Both the position numbers and the translations under genes were made by a program. 64,000 nucleotides of DNA from DASUTB01 sp036374835 (GTDB taxonomy: Bacteria; Actinomycetota; Actinomycetes; Jiangellales; Jiangellaceae): positions 1 to 64,000 of the forward strand of contig DASUTB010000035.1 of NCBI GenBank assembly GCA_036374835.1, in the 5' to 3' direction. The notes below the pieces were generated by a model. The model was not told the origin of the DNA and did no database searches. It saw only the letters and a list, made by a program, of their open reading frames with translations. Each line of letters opens with the position of its first letter. The stretch's first letter is position 1. Of this stretch, positions 34,113-43,494 are shown one piece after another.

Positions 34113-35639
34113 GTGCCCCATGAGATTGACCAAGCATTCCTTGCGCTGCCGATGCGCAGGCTCGCCGACGCCGCACTTCAGCGCGCCCGCGACCTCGGCG
34201 TCGAGCACGCCGACTTCCGGCTCGAGCGCATCCGCTCTCAAGACCTCACGCTTCGTGATGGCCGGCTCGAGGGCAGCCGGGACGGTGAGGACGTGGGCTT
34301 CTCGGTCCGCGTGCTGCACCACGGCACGTGGGGTTTCGCCTCGGCGGTCGACCTGACGCCGGAGCACGCGGCTCGGGCGACCGAAAAAGCCGTCGAACTC
34401 GCGGTGACCGCCCGCCCACTGTGCCCGACGCCGGTAGAGCTCGCCGACGAGCCGGTATACGACGACGTCACGTGGATCTCGGACTACGAGATAAACCCGT
34501 TCAGCGTGCCCGACGCCGACAAGGTGGCGTTGATGGCCGAGTACTCCAGGCGAGTGCTCGGCCAGGACGGTGTCGACCACGTCACCGCTTCGCTGGAGCA
34601 GGTGCTGGAGTGCAAGTTCTTCGCGAACCTCGCCGGAACGGTCACGACGCAGCAGCGGGTCCGGATTCATCCGGTCTTCGACGCCGTCCGGGTGGACGCC
34701 GACAACGGCAGATTCGAGACGATGCGCACGCTCGCCGAACCGGCCGGTCGCGGCTGGGAGTACGCCACCGGGCAGGACGGCCACGTCGATTGGCCGGCCG
34801 TGCTCGACGAGCTCGGCCCGCTGCTTGCCGAACGCATGGCCGCACCGGGCATCGACGCCGGCCGCTACGACCTGGTGATCGACCCGACGAACCTGTGGCT
34901 GACGATTCACGAATCCATCGGGCACGCCACCGAACTCGACCGCGCCCTCGGCTACGAGGCGAACTACGCCGGCACGTCGTTTGCCACCATCGACAATCTC
35001 GGGAAGCTGAAGTACGGAACGCCGGTCATGAACGTCACCGGCGATCGGACCACACCGTACGGCCTGTCCACGATCGGGTACGACGACGAGGGCGTCCGGA
35101 CGCAGCAGTGGGACATCGTCACCGAAGGCGTTCTCGTCGGTTACCAGCTCGACCGCGCCATGGCCCACGCCAACCAGGACCTGCTCGGCACCGGACGGTC
35201 CAACGGCTGCGCGTTCGCCGATTCCCCCGGCCACATCCCGGTGCAGCGGATGGCGAACGTCTCACTCCGGCCGTCCGGCAACGGCACGTCGACCGCCGAC
35301 CTGATCGGCCAGGTCGAGGACGGCTTGTACATCGTCGGCGACAAGTCGTGGTCGATCGACATGCAGCGCTACAACTTCCAGTTCACCGGCCAGCGCGCGT
35401 ACCGCATCAACAACGGCGAGCTCGACGGACAGGTGCGCGACTTCGCGTACCAGGCGACCACCACCGACTTCTGGGGCTCGATGGAAGCCGTCGGCGGGCC
35501 GCAGACCTACGTGCTCGGCGGTGCGTTCAACTGCGGCAAGGCGCAGCCCGGCCAGCTCGCGCCGGTGTCACACGGCTGCCCGTCCGCGCTGTTCCGAAAC
35601 ATCAACGTGCTCAACACCGCCAAGGAGGGCGCGGCATGA
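34113..35639 (+). CDS. tldD: TldD-type metalloprotease subunit
   Basis: About 508 residues. TldD carries the zinc site of the heterodimeric TldD/TldE protease, seen here as HESIGH at residues 266-271, with downstream conserved blocks (GYDDEGVRTQQW; YGLSTIGYDDEG; GGPQTYVLGGAFNCGKAQPG). TldD/E degrades unfolded peptides and trims modified peptide precursors such as microcin B17 and the CcdA antitoxin. The GTG at 34113 is preferred over 34089 on family length, but either is possible. Its TGA overlaps the ATG of the partner gene, fixing a two-gene operon. No peptide precursor gene is seen nearby. Confidence 0.94.
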   Translation: MPHEIDQAFLALPMRRLADAALQRARDLGVEHADFRLERIRSQDLTLRDGRLEGSRDGEDVGFSVRVLHHGTWGFASAVDLTPEHAARATEKAVELAVTARPLCPTPVELADEPVYDDVTWISDYEINPFSVPDADKVALMAEYSRRVLGQDGVDHVTASLEQVLECKFFANLAGTVTTQQRVRIHPVFDAVRVDADNGRFETMRTLAEPAGRGWEYATGQDGHVDWPAVLDELGPLLAERMAAPGIDAGRYDLVIDPTNLWLTIHESIGHATELDRALGYEANYAGTSFATIDNLGKLKYGTPVMNVTGDRTTPYGLSTIGYDDEGVRTQQWDIVTEGVLVGYQLDRAMAHANQDLLGTGRSNGCAFADSPGHIPVQRMANVSLRPSGNGTSTADLIGQVEDGLYIVGDKSWSIDMQRYNFQFTGQRAYRINNGELDGQVRDFAYQATTTDFWGSMEAVGGPQTYVLGGAFNCGKAQPGQLAPVSHGCPSALFRNINVLNTAKEGAA

Positions 35640-37036
35640 CGACCGGGACGGTATTGACACCGCAGGAAATCGTCGAGCGTTGCCTCGACCTGTCCAAGGC
35701 GGACGGCGCGATGGTGCTCGTCGACGAGTCGTCGACGGCAAACCTGCGCTGGGCCAACAACGCGCTTACCACGAATGGATTGATGCGGGACCGCTCGGTG
35801 ACGGTGATCGCGACACTCGCCGACGGGACGAGTGGTACGGCGTCCGGCGTAGTCGCCAGGAGCGCGGTCACCGGCGAAACACTGGAGCCGCTCGTCCGCG
35901 CCGCGGAGCAGGCGGCACGCGACAACGGCGCCGCCGACGACGCCGCACCGCTCGTCGACGGTGCGAGTGCGGCGGACTGGGCCGAGGAGCCGGACGAGAC
36001 CTCCGTGTCGGTCTTCAGCGAGATCGCGCCGGCGCTCGGTGAGGCGTTCAACGCGGCCGCGGCGAACAAGCAGGTCCGGTACGGGTACGTCGAACACGAC
36101 GTGACCACGACGTATCTCGGCAGTTCGACCGGTCTTCGGCTCCGCCACGTCCAGCCGACGGGGCATATCGGTATCACCGGCAAGTCCGCCGACCTCACCC
36201 GATCGTCGTGGGTCGGGCAGGCGTCCCGCGACATGTCCGGCATCGACGTCGCCGCGCTCGACGCCGAACTCGCGCGCCGGCTCCGCTGGGCCGAGCGCAC
36301 CGTCGAGTTGCCCGCCGGGCGCTACGACACGGTCCTGCCGCCGACGTGCGTCGCCGACCTGATGATCTACGCCTATTGGACGATGAGCGCACGCGACGCG
36401 CACGACGGTCGTACGGTCTACTCCAAGCCCGGGAAGGGCACCAAGATCGGCGAGCGGCTCTCCAGGCAGGCCGTGTCACTCTGGTCCGATCCCGCCGCGC
36501 CGGGCCTCGAGTGCAGCCCCAACGTCATCGCGCATGCGTCGAGCGGGTATACAAGCGTGTTCGACAACGGCCTCCCGGTTGAGCGCACGGCGTGGATCAG
36601 CGACGGCTCGCTGGCCGCGCTCATGCAGACCAGGCACTCGGCGCAACTGACCGGTCAACCGGTGACGCCCGGCATCGACAACCTCGCCCTGACGGTGCCC
36701 GGCGGCAGCCGTCATACCGACGAACTCGTCAAGGACATCGACAAGGGCCTGCTGCTGACCTGCTTCTGGTACATCCGCGAGGTCGATCCGCAGAACCTGC
36801 TGCTGACCGGGCTGACGCGGGACGGCGTCTACCTCGTCGAGAACGGTGAGGTTACCGGCGCGGTGAACAACTTTCGGTTCAACGAGAGCCCGATCGCGCT
36901 GCTCGACCGGTTCGCGGCCGCCGGCCAGACCGTGCCGACGTTCAGCCGGGAGTGGGGCGACTACTTCCCGCGCACCGCAATGCCGGCACTGCGCGTCCCG
37001 GACTACAACATGTCCAGCGTCTCCAAAGCCTCCTAA
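35636..37036 (+). CDS. tldE: TldE/PmbA-type subunit of the TldD/E protease
   Basis: A 466-residue protein homologous to TldD but lacking the HExxxH zinc motif, as expected for the TldE (PmbA) partner that shapes the protease chamber. Conserved features include RWANNALTTNG near the N-terminus, GRYDTVLPPTCVADL, a Gly-rich central region and PGGSRHTDELVKDIDKGLLLT with NFRFNESPIALLDR near the end. Its ATG overlaps the tldD stop by 4 bases. The stop TAA is followed one base later by a GAATGATCACG repeat head. Confidence 0.93.
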   Translation: MTTGTVLTPQEIVERCLDLSKADGAMVLVDESSTANLRWANNALTTNGLMRDRSVTVIATLADGTSGTASGVVARSAVTGETLEPLVRAAEQAARDNGAADDAAPLVDGASAADWAEEPDETSVSVFSEIAPALGEAFNAAAANKQVRYGYVEHDVTTTYLGSSTGLRLRHVQPTGHIGITGKSADLTRSSWVGQASRDMSGIDVAALDAELARRLRWAERTVELPAGRYDTVLPPTCVADLMIYAYWTMSARDAHDGRTVYSKPGKGTKIGERLSRQAVSLWSDPAAPGLECSPNVIAHASSGYTSVFDNGLPVERTAWISDGSLAALMQTRHSAQLTGQPVTPGIDNLALTVPGGSRHTDELVKDIDKGLLLTCFWYIREVDPQNLLLTGLTRDGVYLVENGEVTGAVNNFRFNESPIALLDRFAAAGQTVPTFSREWGDYFPRTAMPALRVPDYNMSSVSKAS

Positions 37037-37037
37037 A

Positions 37038-37048
37038 GAATGATCACG
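37038..37048 (+). repeat. GAATGATCACG repeat head after tldE
   Basis: GAATGATCACG begins one base past the tldE stop and continues TAAAGCTGC, diverging from the full 53-bp unit afterwards. The remaining bases to 37157 hold short GC-rich fragments (GGCCAAACGTG, CGCAAAGC) and no gene. Confidence 0.65.
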
Positions 37049-37157
37049 TAAAGCTGCAGTTTCCCGGCCAAACGTGTGATACAGGCCGCGCAAAGCTGGA
37101 GCAATCCCCGCAAAGTAGCGGTCTCCGACCTGGCATGCTCATCGATATGCTGGCGGC

Positions 37158-37709
37158 ATGGCTGAAACATCCGTGATGGTGCCACTGGGCACCGCCGCTC
37201 CCGATTTCACGCTGCCGTCGGTCGATGGCCGCACCGTGTCGCTCGGTGATTTCGCCGACGCGCCAGCACTGCTGGTCGCCTTCGTGTGCAACCACTGCCC
37301 GTACGTCAGGCACGTCGAGAAGACGTTCGGCGCGCTGGTCTCCGAGTTCGCCGACCGAGGCCTGGCGACGGTGGGTATCTGCTGCAACGACGCGGAAGCG
37401 TACCCGGACGACCGCCCCGAAGAGCTGGCCGCACAGGCCGAGCGGGCCGGCTGGACGTTCCCCTACCTCGTCGACGAGACTCAGCAGATCGGCCGCGCCT
37501 ACCAGGCGGTCTGCACTCCGGACTTCTTCCTCTACGACGCGGACCGCAAGCTCGCCTACCGCGGCGCGATGGACGGTTCCACGCCCGGCAACGACGTGCC
37601 GCTGACCGGCGAATTGCTGCGGGACGCCATCACTCGCGTCCTGGCCGGAGAACGCGTCCCGGAGCCGCATCGGCCGAGCATGGGGTGCTCGATAAAGTGG
37701 CGCGCCTAA
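37158..37709 (+). CDS. Thioredoxin-like (AhpC/TSA-type) protein
   Basis: A 183-residue thioredoxin-fold protein beginning with GTAAPDFTLPSVDGR, the peroxiredoxin/TlpA-like opening. The redox-position motif is CNHCPYV (Cys44, Cys47), typical of a subfamily annotated as thioredoxin-family or redoxin-domain proteins rather than the CxxC of TrxA. GICCNDAEAYPDD and TPDFFLYDADRKLAYRG are conserved in that subfamily. There is no signal peptide, so it is cytoplasmic. It is likely a thiol oxidoreductase or peroxidase; its partner is unknown. Confidence 0.9.
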   Translation: MAETSVMVPLGTAAPDFTLPSVDGRTVSLGDFADAPALLVAFVCNHCPYVRHVEKTFGALVSEFADRGLATVGICCNDAEAYPDDRPEELAAQAERAGWTFPYLVDETQQIGRAYQAVCTPDFFLYDADRKLAYRGAMDGSTPGNDVPLTGELLRDAITRVLAGERVPEPHRPSMGCSIKWRA

Positions 37710-37794
37710 GAATCGGCCAAGAGCCGTTTCGCGTCGCAGCTACCGAGGCGTCTAAAGTAGTCGAACGCCAGTCTTCGCATCTGAATGGATCCTC

Positions 37795-38829
37795 GTGAGT
37801 ATCAAGCGTCTCTCTATTGCTGCCGTCAGCCTGGCCAGTGCGGTGACACTGGCCGCATGTGGTGGGGACGACGGCTCGTCCTCCGACGTTGTCGCGACGG
37901 TCAACGGCACCGAGATCACAGCTGAACAGGTCGACGCCCAGTACGAGATCTTCTCGCAGAACGCCGGGGATCCGCCGGAGGGCACCACCCAGGAGGAACA
38001 CGACCAGCAGCTGCGGGTCAACGGGCTGAATCAGCTCGTATTCGCCCAGATCCTGCTCGACAACGCCGAAGAGATGGGCATCGAGGTCACCGACGAGGAC
38101 ATCGACGCGACCCGGCAGGGCCTCTTCGAACAGTACGGCGGTGAGGAAGAGCTCTACTCCGCGCTCGAAGAGCAAGGCATGGCCCGCGACGAAGTCGACC
38201 GTCAGATCGAGATTCTGACGACCCAGGACGCCGTCATCGCCGATCTCAGCGAAGAAGTCAGCGACGAGGAGGTACAGGCGGCGTACGACGAGGGCGCCTC
38301 GGCGCGGCACATCTTGGTCGAGGACGAGACCGCGGCCAATGACGCGCTCGACCGGATCGACTCCGGCGAAGCGTTCGCCGACGTGGCCACCGACGTCTCC
38401 ACCGACCAGGGCTCGGCCGCCAACGGTGGCGAGCTCGGCTTCAACCAGCCGGGCGTGTTCGTCCCCGAGTTCGAGGACGCGCTGTTCAGCGCCGAGGAAG
38501 GCGAGGTCGTCGGGCCCGTCGAGACGCAGTTCGGCTTCCACATCATCGAACGCATGCCCAAACCGGACCTTGGCGAGGTAGAGGACGAAATCCGCAGCCG
38601 GCTCGAGCAGATGCGCAGCAGCGAGGCCGAGCAGGCCTTCGGCGAGCTCATCAACGAGTGGGTTCAGAACGCCGAGGTCACGGTCCACGACGCTGCGTAC
38701 GGTGAGTGGGACCCCGAGAACGGCGCCGTCGTCCTCAACGAAGAGGACACCGGCGACTCCGAAACCCCGGACGGGTCCGAGGACTCCGGCAACGACTCAG
38801 GCGAAACCGAAGAGCCGGGCGACGAGTAG
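37795..38829 (+). CDS. Parvulin-type (PpiC/SurA-like) peptidyl-prolyl isomerase lipoprotein
   Basis: A 344-residue extracytoplasmic foldase. The signal peptide ends in a lipobox LAAC with Cys22 as lipid anchor. A SurA-N-like helical region (about 30-150) precedes one parvulin domain, about 165-255 (SARHILVEDE; GGELGFNQPGVFVPEFE; VETQFGFHIIERM). The C-terminal 50 residues are an acidic Glu/Asp/Gly/Ser tail. The role is PrsA-like folding of secreted proteins at the outer face of the membrane, which suits a chromosome encoding large secreted enzymes. The start is GTG; the gene ends just before a strong hairpin. Confidence 0.92.
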   Translation: MSIKRLSIAAVSLASAVTLAACGGDDGSSSDVVATVNGTEITAEQVDAQYEIFSQNAGDPPEGTTQEEHDQQLRVNGLNQLVFAQILLDNAEEMGIEVTDEDIDATRQGLFEQYGGEEELYSALEEQGMARDEVDRQIEILTTQDAVIADLSEEVSDEEVQAAYDEGASARHILVEDETAANDALDRIDSGEAFADVATDVSTDQGSAANGGELGFNQPGVFVPEFEDALFSAEEGEVVGPVETQFGFHIIERMPKPDLGEVEDEIRSRLEQMRSSEAEQAFGELINEWVQNAEVTVHDAAYGEWDPENGAVVLNEEDTGDSETPDGSEDSGNDSGETEEPGDE

Positions 38830-38836
38830 CCGACCG

Positions 38837-38891
38837 AAAGATCAGGTGACCAACCATCGCCGAAAGCGGCGGCTTTGGTCACCTGATCTTT
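38837..38891. terminator. Strong bidirectional hairpin terminator
   Basis: A perfect 17-bp stem (38837-38853 with 38875-38891; arms AAAGATCAGGTGACCAA and its complement) encloses a small inner hairpin CGCCG-AAAG-CGGCG. The arms end in AAA/TTT, so a short T-run follows the stem on both strands. It lies between the convergent parvulin and PLP-enzyme genes. A further half-arm GATCAGGTGA follows at about 38900. Confidence 0.85.
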
Positions 38892-38924
38892 TTGCCGGAT
38901 GATCAGGTGAGCAACAGCTGTGGC

Positions 38925-40082
38925 CTAGAGCGCGTCCAGCGCGGACCGGACGTCCGCGACCAGATCGTCCATGCTCTCAACTCCGCAGCTGAATCGGACC
39001 AGGTCGTCGGTGACGCCGATCCGCTCACGATCGGCACGGCTGAGCCCTGAGTGCGACGTCTTGACCGGCTGCGTCACGAGAGATTCCACGCCACCGAGGC
39101 TTGGCGCGCGGTACGGCAGCGTGAGCGCGTCGATGAATCGCTCGGCGCGTTGGCCGTCGCCCAACCGGAACGCCAGCATGCCGCCGAAGCCGTCGAAGAG
39201 TTCGGCCGCGCGGGCGTGGTCGGGGTGCGACTCCAGCCCCGGGTAATACACCTCGTCGACGCCTGGATGCGCAGCCAACTCGCGAGCCAGTGCCATCGCG
39301 TTGGCGTTCTGCGCCTTGACCCGGACGGCCAGCGTCTTGAGGCCGCGAGCGAGCAGGAATCCCACGTGCGGATCCAGCGTTCCGCCGAAGTGGCTCAGCA
39401 CCGACCGAACCTCGGCGATCCGCTCGGTCGAGCCGACGACACAGCCGGCTACGAGGTCCGAGTGTCCGCCCAGGTACTTGGTCGCGCTGTGCAACACCAG
39501 GTCGAAGCCGACCTCGACCGGCCGGAAATTCACCGGCGAGGTGAACGTGTTGTCGATCACGCTGACCAGGCCGTTCTCTCGGCTGAACTCCGCGACGCCG
39601 CGCAGATCGCCGACCCGCAGCAACGGGTTCGTGACCGACTCGACGAGGAACGCCGTGGTCTCCGGCCGCAGCGCCGTCTTCCACGTCTGTGAATCGGCCG
39701 GGTCGACGAAGGTGTACGACCAGCCGAGCCGCTCCGCGAAATCGGTGAGCAGGCTGTGCGTCCCGCCATACAGGACGTCGCTGACCAACATGTGACCGCC
39801 GGTCTGGATCACGCTCAGGAGCGCGGACGACACCGCGGCCATACCGGACGCGGTCGCAACCGCGGTCTGCGCGCCCTCGAGCGCGGCCAGTTTGTCGTGG
39901 AGATACACCTGCGACGGCGTTGTGCTCAGGCGCAGATACTTGATCTCGTCGTAGGCCTCCCCTGGCTCGGACTCGAACACCGTCCCCTGGAAGATCGGGA
40001 ACACGAGCGAACCGTCCGGCCCAGGTCGCCGCTCGCCCGCATGTACTGCGGCCGTTTCGATGGATCTCCGCTCAGTCGTCAT
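38925..40082 (-). CDS. Cys/Met-metabolism PLP-dependent enzyme (cystathionine gamma-lyase/synthase type)
   Basis: A 385-residue fold-type I PLP enzyme. The cofactor Lys202 lies in LHSATKYLGGHSD; the PLP-phosphate region is ATASGMAAVSSAL, and the Asp pairing with the ring nitrogen is in VIDNTFTSP. The C-terminal SLGGVESLVTQP is the standard family signature. Members include cystathionine gamma-synthase, gamma-lyase, methionine gamma-lyase and O-acetylhomoserine sulfhydrylase; sequence reading alone does not separate them. It stands alone, ending at the shared terminator. Confidence 0.92.
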   Translation of the reverse strand: MTTERRSIETAAVHAGERRPGPDGSLVFPIFQGTVFESEPGEAYDEIKYLRLSTTPSQVYLHDKLAALEGAQTAVATASGMAAVSSALLSVIQTGGHMLVSDVLYGGTHSLLTDFAERLGWSYTFVDPADSQTWKTALRPETTAFLVESVTNPLLRVGDLRGVAEFSRENGLVSVIDNTFTSPVNFRPVEVGFDLVLHSATKYLGGHSDLVAGCVVGSTERIAEVRSVLSHFGGTLDPHVGFLLARGLKTLAVRVKAQNANAMALARELAAHPGVDEVYYPGLESHPDHARAAELFDGFGGMLAFRLGDGQRAERFIDALTLPYRAPSLGGVESLVTQPVKTSHSGLSRADRERIGVTDDLVRFSCGVESMDDLVADVRSALDAL

Positions 40083-40235
40083 GCCATCGACTCTAGGCCA
40101 CGCTTGCCGGCGCCCGCCGCCCTGCTGCCGGCGACACCGGCGATCTCTTGGTACCCAGGGTCGGGACTTGACCGGCTCGCGGAACCGGGTAAGTTCGGGA
40201 CAAGTCCCCCCGTAGCCGCACCCCGAGGGGTACGA

Positions 40236-42110
40236 ATGTCAAGTCCCCGCCGTCCGCTCGTGGTGGGCACCATCGCACTGGCCGCGAGTCTTGCCGCCTC
40301 GCCCGCCGCAGACGCGGTGCCCGCTCGGGACGTTGCAACGAGTGCCATCGACGGTCATCCGCTTGCCGATACCGAGCCGAGTTCGACGGCAAAGGCGAGC
40401 GCGGACGACAATTCCAGCATGGACCCCGAGGCTGTGACCGCCGACGACCTCGCCTTCCACCAACGCACGCTCCGACCGGGCTCGGCGCTGGACGCCGGCC
40501 TGGTCCCCGAGTACGTCGACGCGATCGTGCCGAACTTGCGGCGCTATCTCGAACCGGGCTCCGGGCGCGACCACCCTTCCTTCGCCGGTGCAGTCGTCCT
40601 GGTGGCCAGCCACGGGATGATCGTCGAGCACGCCGCCATCGGGCACGCCGTCCGGTACTCCGGATGGTCGGACGGTGAGCCGAAGCAGTTGCCGTCCGAT
40701 TCGCGGGTTCCGATGGCCGAGGACACCGTGTTCGACCTCGCGTCGCTCACGAAGCTGTTCACCGCGACGTCCGCGCTTAGCCTCGCCGACGACGGGCTGC
40801 TCGACTTCGACGCACCTGTCGCGGACTACCTGCCCGAGTTCGCGGCAGGCAGCGACGCCAAGGCGCAGGTGACGGTGGCGCAGTTGCTCAACCACACGTC
40901 CGGCCTGCCGGCAGGGCTTGCGCTGGATCAGGAGGACACGTACGCCGACCGCATCGATGCGGTCCTGGCCGAGCCGCTCAACGCTCCGCCGGGTGAGCAG
41001 TACGAGTACTCAGACCTGAACCTGATCACGCTCGGCAAGCTCATCGAGGCGGTGACCGGCGATCCGCTGGACGTGGTCATCGCGGAGCGCATCACCGAAC
41101 CGCTGGGCATGTCCGACACCATGTTCAACCCACCCCGGCGCCTCCGGGACCGGATCGCCGCCACGACGGTCGCCCGCGGGCGCGGCGTGCTCCGAGGCGA
41201 GGTCCACGACCCTAGCGCGCAGGCGCTGCGCGGCGTCGCCGGCCACGCGGGGCTGTTCTCGACTGCCCCCGATCTCGCCGTCTTCGCCCAGATGCTGCTC
41301 AACGGCGGCACGTACGACGGTGTGCGGGTGCTCAGCGAGGCCGCCGTCCGCGAGATCTTCACGAACGAGAACACGGGCCTCGGCGCGTCGGCCGCGCGTG
41401 GCCGTGGCTTCCAGCTGGATCAGCGGCACTACATGGGAGCACTCTCGTCGCCGGTGACCGTTGGCCACACGGGCTTCACCGGGACGAGCATCGTGATCGA
41501 CCCCCTGTCCGAATCGTTCGTCATCTTGCTGACCAACCGGGTCCACCCGACCGCCGGGTGGGGCAGGAGCAGCGAGTACCGCCGCTCCCCCGCTCGCGAC
41601 CTCGCACGGGCCGTACCGGTGGAACCGTCGATCGGCCCGGACGCGTGGTACTCGGGCCGGCCCCAACAAGGCACCAGCTCGCTGACCGCTCCGCTCGGGC
41701 GGGCGACGCGCGGCGGCCGGGTCGGCTTCCGGATCTGGTACGACACCAGCGACCCCGAGACTCAGGCGGACGAGGGCATGCTGCTGGCCAGCAGCGACGG
41801 TCAGACATTCGAACCGGTTCGGCTCGAGCTCTCCAGCGACGGCCACGCATGGGAGGCGGCCAGCATCGCGGGATTTTCCGGGCGCCGATGGCTGCAAGCC
41901 CGTGCCGTGCTGCCGGACGGCACGACACACTTGCGCTGGACGTACGAGACCCGGCTCAATTCCCACAACGGTGAGCCTGACTATCAGGGCCGCGGCATCT
42001 ATCTCGACCACATCCGGGTCGCGGACGAGGCCGGCCGGGTCTTCAACAGCCAGTATGAAGAAGATGCCGAACGCCTCCTTCCGGACGGCTGGTACCCGTC
42101 GGCGAACTGA
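40236..42110 (+). CDS. Secreted serine hydrolase of the beta-lactamase/D-Ala-D-Ala peptidase fold
   Basis: A 624-residue exported protein. The signal peptide ends near SPAADA. The penicillin-binding-like domain has Ser170-x-x-Lys173 in LASLTKLF, the Tyr motif YSDLN and the third motif GHTGFTG (His-Thr-Gly in place of KTG). After about residue 480 a beta-sandwich-like C-terminal part follows (GFRIWYDTS, YQGRGIYLDHIRVADE). The next gene, 17 bases on, is NamZ. In Bacillus subtilis a similar serine hydrolase (AmlC/YbbE) is clustered with namZ for peptidoglycan recycling, so wall-fragment processing is likely. The frame runs upstream to 39756, but the signal peptide and GAGGGG fix the ATG at 40236. 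Confidence 0.92.
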   Translation: MSSPRRPLVVGTIALAASLAASPAADAVPARDVATSAIDGHPLADTEPSSTAKASADDNSSMDPEAVTADDLAFHQRTLRPGSALDAGLVPEYVDAIVPNLRRYLEPGSGRDHPSFAGAVVLVASHGMIVEHAAIGHAVRYSGWSDGEPKQLPSDSRVPMAEDTVFDLASLTKLFTATSALSLADDGLLDFDAPVADYLPEFAAGSDAKAQVTVAQLLNHTSGLPAGLALDQEDTYADRIDAVLAEPLNAPPGEQYEYSDLNLITLGKLIEAVTGDPLDVVIAERITEPLGMSDTMFNPPRRLRDRIAATTVARGRGVLRGEVHDPSAQALRGVAGHAGLFSTAPDLAVFAQMLLNGGTYDGVRVLSEAAVREIFTNENTGLGASAARGRGFQLDQRHYMGALSSPVTVGHTGFTGTSIVIDPLSESFVILLTNRVHPTAGWGRSSEYRRSPARDLARAVPVEPSIGPDAWYSGRPQQGTSSLTAPLGRATRGGRVGFRIWYDTSDPETQADEGMLLASSDGQTFEPVRLELSSDGHAWEAASIAGFSGRRWLQARAVLPDGTTHLRWTYETRLNSHNGEPDYQGRGIYLDHIRVADEAGRVFNSQYEEDAERLLPDGWYPSAN

Positions 42111-42127
42111 TCGGCAAGTAGGAAGTC

Positions 42128-43489
42128 ATGAACACTGAATCGAACCGTGCCGTGCTCGACCGCCGGACTGCGCTCGGTGGCCTGCTCGGCGTCGCGGGAA
42201 CCTCCATGGTGGCGTGTGTCGACGGGTCGAACGATGTGCCCGCGCCGTCGCGCGCCCCGACGCCCGGCACTGGCGCGGCCGAGCGCGCGACCGGGCCGTC
42301 GTCCGCCAGCACCTGCCCGCCCGCGGACGGCGGGCGCGTCGCCACCGGTGCGGAGCGCCTCGCCGATGGTGACTGGGCCGAGATCGCCGGCGAACGCGTC
42401 GGCGTCCTGACCAACCACACCGGTGTGCTGCCCGGTCTCGTGCACGAGGTGGACGCGATGGCCGAGACGGACGAGTTCGAACTCGTCACGGTGTTCGGTC
42501 CAGAGCACGGCTTCCGGGGCGCGGCCGGCGCAGAAGCGCCCGAGGCGGGCTTCACCGACCCGAAGACCGGACTCGAGGTGCGCAACATCTATCTGAGCTC
42601 GTCGGACGAACAGGCGCAGCTGTTCGAGGACACCGGTGTCGAGACGGTGGTCTTCGACATTCAGGACATCGGGACCCGCTTCTACACCTTCATCTGGCAA
42701 CTGTTCGACGCGATGGTGGCCGCGGCGCAGGCGAACGTCCGCTTCGTGGTGCTGGACCGTCCGAACCCGCTCGGCGGCCAACCGGCGTCCGGACCGGTGC
42801 TGGATCCGGAACTGGCCAGCTTCGTGGGGCGCGAACCGATCGCGCTGCGCCACGGCATGACCGTCGGAGAACTCGCACAGCTGTTCAACGGCGAGTTCAT
42901 ACCTGAACGAGCCGGACGCGGCGTTGAGCTGACCGTTGTCGAGATGACCGGCTGGGAACGGTCGATGAGCTTCGAGCAGACCGGCCTCGACACGTGGGTA
43001 CTGCCGTCGCCGAACATGCCGACGGTCGACACCGCGTACGTCTACCCGGGCATCGGGTTGCTGGAGGGGACGAACCTCTCAGAGGGACGGGGGACCACTC
43101 GCCCGTTCGAGCTGATCGGCGCGCCATGGGCGTCCCACGACTGGGGCACCGCGCTGCGCGATCTCGAGCTGCCGGGCGTGGTGTTCCGCGACTCGTACAT
43201 TAAGCCGACGTTCAGCAAGTACGAAGGTCAGGTGTGCACCGGGGTGGAGATCCGCGTGCAGGACCGGGAGTCCTTCGACCCGATCGCCACCGGCGTTGCC
43301 GTGCTGGTGACGGCGTGGGACCTGTACGAACAGACCGAGTTCACCAGCGGCCTGGATCGCCTGGCCGGGACGACCGCAGTGCGCACCATGATCGAGTCGG
43401 GCGCGAGCGTGGACGAGATTATCGCCTCGTGGGAGTCCGGCCTCGCCGACTTCGAAACGCTCCGCCAGCAATACCTCCTCTACGAATGA
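42128..43489 (+). CDS. namZ: Exo-beta-N-acetylmuramidase NamZ-type (DUF1343) lipoprotein
   Basis: A 453-residue enzyme expected to release MurNAc from the non-reducing end of peptidoglycan chains. The N-terminus has a twin-arginine-like DRRTALGGLLG and a lipobox with Cys30, suggesting Tat export and lipidation. Family blocks include GVLTNHTGVL, TVFGPEHGFRG, VVFDIQDIGTRFYTF, RPNPLGG, LPSPNMPTVDTA and LEGTNLSEGRGTTRPFE. GGAAG precedes the ATG. It is coupled to the upstream serine hydrolase. The stop codon TGA lies inside a GAATGACCATG repeat head, so the protein ends LLYE. Confidence 0.93.
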   Translation: MNTESNRAVLDRRTALGGLLGVAGTSMVACVDGSNDVPAPSRAPTPGTGAAERATGPSSASTCPPADGGRVATGAERLADGDWAEIAGERVGVLTNHTGVLPGLVHEVDAMAETDEFELVTVFGPEHGFRGAAGAEAPEAGFTDPKTGLEVRNIYLSSSDEQAQLFEDTGVETVVFDIQDIGTRFYTFIWQLFDAMVAAAQANVRFVVLDRPNPLGGQPASGPVLDPELASFVGREPIALRHGMTVGELAQLFNGEFIPERAGRGVELTVVEMTGWERSMSFEQTGLDTWVLPSPNMPTVDTAYVYPGIGLLEGTNLSEGRGTTRPFELIGAPWASHDWGTALRDLELPGVVFRDSYIKPTFSKYEGQVCTGVEIRVQDRESFDPIATGVAVLVTAWDLYEQTEFTSGLDRLAGTTAVRTMIESGASVDEIIASWESGLADFETLRQQYLLYE

Positions 43490-43494
43490 CCATG
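43484..43494 (+). repeat. GAATGACCATG repeat head spanning the namZ stop
   Basis: The head covers the last sense codon (GAA) and stop (TGA) of namZ and continues TTTGGC, like the copy near sigA. The unit is not full length here. Confidence 0.65.

Noticed and set aside
34017..35234. N-terminal extension of the serpin frame
   Set aside because: This part is antisense to tldD; the serpin fold starts at the ATG at 34016.
34113..37036. TldD/TldE as part of a modified-peptide (RiPP) cluster
   Set aside because: No precursor peptide, cyclase or leader-binding gene is visible nearby; TldD/E is also a general protease.
32958..37036. Serpin as a dedicated inhibitor of the neighbouring TldD/E protease
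   Set aside because: TldD/E is a metalloprotease and serpins act on serine or cysteine proteases, so adjacency is not evidence of inhibition.
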